This document shows positions 5,770 to 7,428 of a stretch of 7,428 nucleotides of DNA, in pieces. The notes under the pieces are model-generated. The model made no database searches. It worked only from the letters and a program-made list of their open reading frames with translations, and was not told the origin of the DNA. The translations under genes were made by a program, and so were the position numbers. This DNA is from an uncultured Opitutia bacterium (GTDB lineage: Bacteria > Verrucomicrobiota > Verrucomicrobiae > Opitutales > UBA953): the NCBI GenBank assembly GCA_903859115.1, contig CAIOLH010000138.1, positions 1 to 7,428 on the forward strand, written 5' to 3'. Position 1 is the stretch's first letter; every line of letters starts with the position of its first letter.

Positions 5770-6420
5770 TTACTTCTTAGCGTGGTAGCGTGCTAAAACC
5801 TTACCGTAAGTCGGTGTAATACTTTCCAGCGAATCGATATTCATACCGAGATCTTTAATTAAACCATCACGCAAACCGTAAATCCATCCATGCACTTGAA
5901 CTTTTTGTCCACGTGCCCAGGCATCTTGAACGATACTGGTCTGACAAATATTTAAAGTCTGCTCAATTACGTTAAGCTCACAGAGTGTGTCTAACTTGGC
6001 TGGACCTAAAACGCTTTCAACCGCCAGAGCGTGTTTGTGATGTACGTCACGAATGTGACGCAACCAATTATCGATGAGTCCTAATTTACGTCTCTCGAGC
6101 GCAGCTTGCACGCCACCGCATCCGTAGTGACCACACACAATAATGTGCTCAACTTTAAGAGCTTCGACCGCGTATTGCACCACCGAGAGACAATTTAAGT
6201 CAGAATGCACAACGACATTGGCGACGTTACGGTGCACGAATAATTCACCTGGCAGTAGGCCTACAATTTCATTCGCAGGAACACGACTATCAGAACAACC
6301 AATCCAAAGGTATCTTGGACTTTGCTGCTTAGAAAGAATTTCGAAAAACTCAGGCTGCTTGCGTCGAATTTCTTCTGACCAGTTTTTGTTTTGGATGAAC
6401 AAATTTTTGATTTCAGCCAT
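5770..6420 (-). CDS. can: Beta-class carbonic anhydrase, Can type
   Basis: 216 residues (E. coli Can has 220), aligning almost without gaps. The in-frame codon at 6549 would add 43 residues of non-family sequence, so I place the start at 6420 (MAEIKNLF). It hydrates CO2 to bicarbonate in the cytoplasm, supplying carboxylases. Zinc ligands are C42, D44 (WIGCSDSRVP), H98 and C101 (CGHYGCGGVQ), with R46 as the Asp/Arg dyad partner, at the same numbers as in E. coli. W39, R64 and Y181, which form the non-catalytic bicarbonate pocket of type II beta-carbonic anhydrases such as the Haemophilus enzyme, are also present, so allosteric inhibition by bicarbonate is expected. Other matching segments are PGELFVHRNVAN (57-68), LNCLSVVQYAV (75-85) and LDTLCELNV (143-151). 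No Shine-Dalgarno sequence is seen. radC follows 54 bases downstream. Confidence 0.96.
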   Translation of the reverse strand: MAEIKNLFIQNKNWSEEIRRKQPEFFEILSKQQSPRYLWIGCSDSRVPANEIVGLLPGELFVHRNVANVVVHSDLNCLSVVQYAVEALKVEHIIVCGHYGCGGVQAALERRKLGLIDNWLRHIRDVHHKHALAVESVLGPAKLDTLCELNVIEQTLNICQTSIVQDAWARGQKVQVHGWIYGLRDGLIKDLGMNIDSLESITPTYGKVLARYHAKK

Positions 6421-6439
6421 ATCTATGAATTGGTCTCGA

Positions 6440-6485
6440 GGGGGTCGGGTGGCAAATAAATTTCCTCCACCGCCGAATGGCCCCC
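6440..6485 (+). other. GC-rich hairpin in the leader between can and the lysine-rich protein gene
   Basis: GGGGG (6440-6444) can pair with CCCCC (6481-6485), and inside it GGTGG (6448-6452) pairs with CCACC (6467-6471). The loop is A/T-rich. It lies 25 bases before the plus-strand intrinsic terminator at 6510. Together they could form a small RNA or a structured leader. On the minus strand the same bases lie in the 5' region of the carbonic anhydrase gene. Direction and transcription are not shown by the sequence; I infer plus because the terminator points that way. Confidence 0.35.
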
Positions 6486-6509
6486 ATAGAAGCCCTAATA
6501 GGTCATTTA

Positions 6510-6539
6510 AACACGCCCCGCGTGTTATTTTTTGTTTTT
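6510..6539 (+). terminator. Rho-independent terminator without an upstream gene (attenuator or small-RNA terminator)
   Basis: AACACGC (6510-6516) and GCGTGTT (6520-6526) make a perfect 7-pair stem with loop CCC, followed by ATTTTTTGTTTTT (6527-6539). This is a strong intrinsic terminator for plus-strand transcription. The minus-strand reading has only TTTAAAT after the stem. The gene to its left (can) is transcribed away from it, so it cannot terminate any visible gene. It sits 49 bases before the ATG of the lysine-rich protein. A six-base inverted repeat, TTTGTC-CA-GACAAA (6537-6550), follows at once and could allow an alternative fold. Confidence 0.8.
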
Positions 6540-6587
6540 GTCCAGACAAAGCCTGAAACCTCCACTACTCTTAGGTGTTCTATTATT

Positions 6588-7127
6588 ATGAACTTATTCG
6601 TCCTAACCTTTTTTATCGCTGCTGCGGCAACCGACCCAGCTGCGCCCGCTGCGACGCCGACCAAAAAGAATTCGAAAAGTACCGCCACCATCGTAGCCGA
6701 TCCGAATGCGCCCCAAGATGCGTCGGTCGCTCTTCCCAAATCTAAAAAAACAAAACCCGCCGAGGAAGCACCCGTCGCAGCCAATAATGCCGATCCCACT
6801 TCCCTTGTAGGAAACTCAATCGATGCTGCTACGCAGATCGCCAACGAGGCCGCTAAAGCCGCGCTCGATGAAGTTGCTAAATTATCAGCCATTGGAACCG
6901 ACTCGGATAAATCCACTCCCGCTGGATCCGTGATCAACGCTCAAACCGTCGGTGCGGTGGCTGACGGAGCTGCAACTGTAGCCAAAGAAATTAAAAAGCC
7001 TAAAGCTAAGAAGCCCGCTGAAGATACAGGCACGACCGACGAACCAGCACCCAAGCCGGCCAAAAAGCCTAAGGCCAGTAATACCGACGGCACAGTGCCC
7101 ACTGACAGTCCTACCAAGAAAAACTAA
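6588..7127 (+). CDS. Hypothetical Ala/Lys/Pro-rich exported protein
   Basis: 179 residues from the ATG at 6588. An in-frame ATG at 6477 would force translation through the terminator hairpin and bury the signal-like segment, so I reject it. AGGTG (6573-6577) is the only fair Shine-Dalgarno match in the window. The N-terminus (MNLFVLTFFIAAAATDPAAP) is hydrophobic and small-residue-rich like a short signal peptide, though it lacks basic residues after Met. The rest is low complexity: KSKKTKPAEEA (51-61), an Ala-rich probable helix (ATQIANEAAKAALDEVAKL, 81-99), KEIKKPKAKKPAE (133-145) and PAPKPAKKPKA (153-163). It resembles histone-H1-like or cell-wall-associated lysine-rich tails, but I recognise no family and assign no function. 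The frame ends four bases from the convergent ftsK end. Conservation should decide whether it is real; its clean stop and codon pattern favour a gene. Confidence 0.7.
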   Translation: MNLFVLTFFIAAAATDPAAPAATPTKKNSKSTATIVADPNAPQDASVALPKSKKTKPAEEAPVAANNADPTSLVGNSIDAATQIANEAAKAALDEVAKLSAIGTDSDKSTPAGSVINAQTVGAVADGAATVAKEIKKPKAKKPAEDTGTTDEPAPKPAKKPKASNTDGTVPTDSPTKKN

Positions 7128-7131
7128 GCAG

Positions 7132-7428
7132 TTACTTGCCCAGGATTTCGCGAGGACTGGAACCGTTCTCAGGTCCCACGTAGCCACGGTCATGCAAGAT
7201 GTCCATGATGCGTGCAGCTCGGTTGTAGCCGAGTTTGAGGCGACGCTGTAACATGGAAACGGAAGCACGCTGGGTTTCTTTAATGATCGACCAGGCTTGA
7301 GCGACCATCGGGTCATCTCCTTCTTCACCATCCCCTTCGCCGCCTTCAAAGTCTTCACTAGAGCCTTTTTCAATGGCCTCAACGACCTCTTGAGCAAACT
7401 CTGGTGAGCCGTTCTTATCATTAATATA
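7132..7428 (-). CDS. ftsK: DNA translocase FtsK, C-terminal end (gamma domain)
   Basis: The last 98 residues of a large gene continuing beyond the right edge. Visible from the edge inward: the end of the motor domain (YINDKNGSPEF, 1-11), an acidic Gly/Glu linker (about 22-40, SSEDFEGGEGDGEEGDD) and the winged-helix gamma domain (41-98) with QRASVSMLQRRLKLGYNRAA (53-72), IMDILHDRGYVGP (74-86) and the terminal SPREIL. FtsK is a membrane-anchored hexameric ATPase that pumps chromosome ends at the division septum. Its gamma domain reads oriented KOPS sequences and activates XerCD recombination at dif. The GYNRAARIM recognition helix is conserved, so directional DNA reading is probably intact. The stop (TAA at 7134-7132) faces the lysine-rich protein gene four bases away, with no clear bidirectional terminator. 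Confidence 0.95.
   Translation of the reverse strand, partial: YINDKNGSPEFAQEVVEAIEKGSSEDFEGGEGDGEEGDDPMVAQAWSIIKETQRASVSMLQRRLKLGYNRAARIMDILHDRGYVGPENGSSPREILGK

Noticed and set aside
6421..6549. 43-residue N-terminal extension of the carbonic anhydrase
   Set aside because: E. coli Can aligns from MAEIK onward, and with the 6420 start the zinc ligands fall at exactly C42, D44, H98 and C101. The extension also spans the terminator hairpin.
7122..7133. AACT-AAGC-AGTT hairpin between the lysine-rich gene and ftsK as a bidirectional terminator
   Set aside because: Four A/T-rich pairs are too weak and no T-run follows on either strand.
1..7428. A novel multi-gene defence or biosynthetic system
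   Set aside because: Every clear gene belongs to a known housekeeping or envelope family. No toxin-antitoxin pair, transposase, integrase, repeat array or unusual gene cluster is present.

Overview
The window looks like ordinary chromosome from a Gram-negative bacterium of the PVC group, most likely Verrucomicrobiota (perhaps Opitutae-like). The envelope-type genes (TonB-like protein, S11 DD-carboxypeptidase with signal peptide) point to a diderm. The RecA and FtsK gamma sequences, the AP-endonuclease-fold sugar epimerase and the near absence of Shine-Dalgarno motifs fit that group. The phylum call is an inference from gene style, not a database result. I see no insertion sequence, prophage, CRISPR array, tRNA or rRNA.

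Layout, left to right. A sugar phosphate isomerase/epimerase leaves the window at its left edge (1-281, minus) and is divergent from a YdjM-type membrane metal-dependent hydrolase (387-1436, plus). That hydrolase converges with a TonB-family protein (1433-1999, minus), and their stop codons overlap in a TTAA. A SixA-type phosphohistidine phosphatase (2053-2529, minus) lies upstream of the TonB gene in probable co-transcription. It diverges from a D-alanyl-D-alanine carboxypeptidase (2588-3589, plus). recA (3689-4765, plus) follows, with a perfect GAAC-N4-GTTC LexA-type box in its leader and a strong intrinsic terminator behind it.

The 270-base gap between recA and the convergent radC (5035-5715, minus) holds no credible protein. 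It can be folded into a rod with an open central bubble and carries the string GTCCCCTGCAGTGTTCGA. I read it as a 6S RNA gene (ssrS), the most valuable non-coding call here. Upstream of radC on the same strand is a beta-carbonic anhydrase of the Can type (5770-6420, minus) with every zinc ligand in place. The divergent gap beyond it carries a GC-rich hairpin and an intrinsic terminator pointing right (6510-6539) that has no gene in front of it. This suggests a small RNA or an attenuated leader for the secreted Ala/Lys/Pro-rich protein at 6588-7127. The window closes with the C-terminal end of FtsK (7132-7428, minus).

The genes form no single pathway. RecA, RadC and FtsK belong to DNA repair and segregation; the carboxypeptidase, TonB-like and lysine-rich exported proteins to the envelope; carbonic anhydrase, 6S RNA and SixA to general physiology. 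No novel multi-gene system is evident. The observations worth following are the 6S-like RNA, the orphan terminator, the form of the LexA box, and the inverted repeats abutting start codons.
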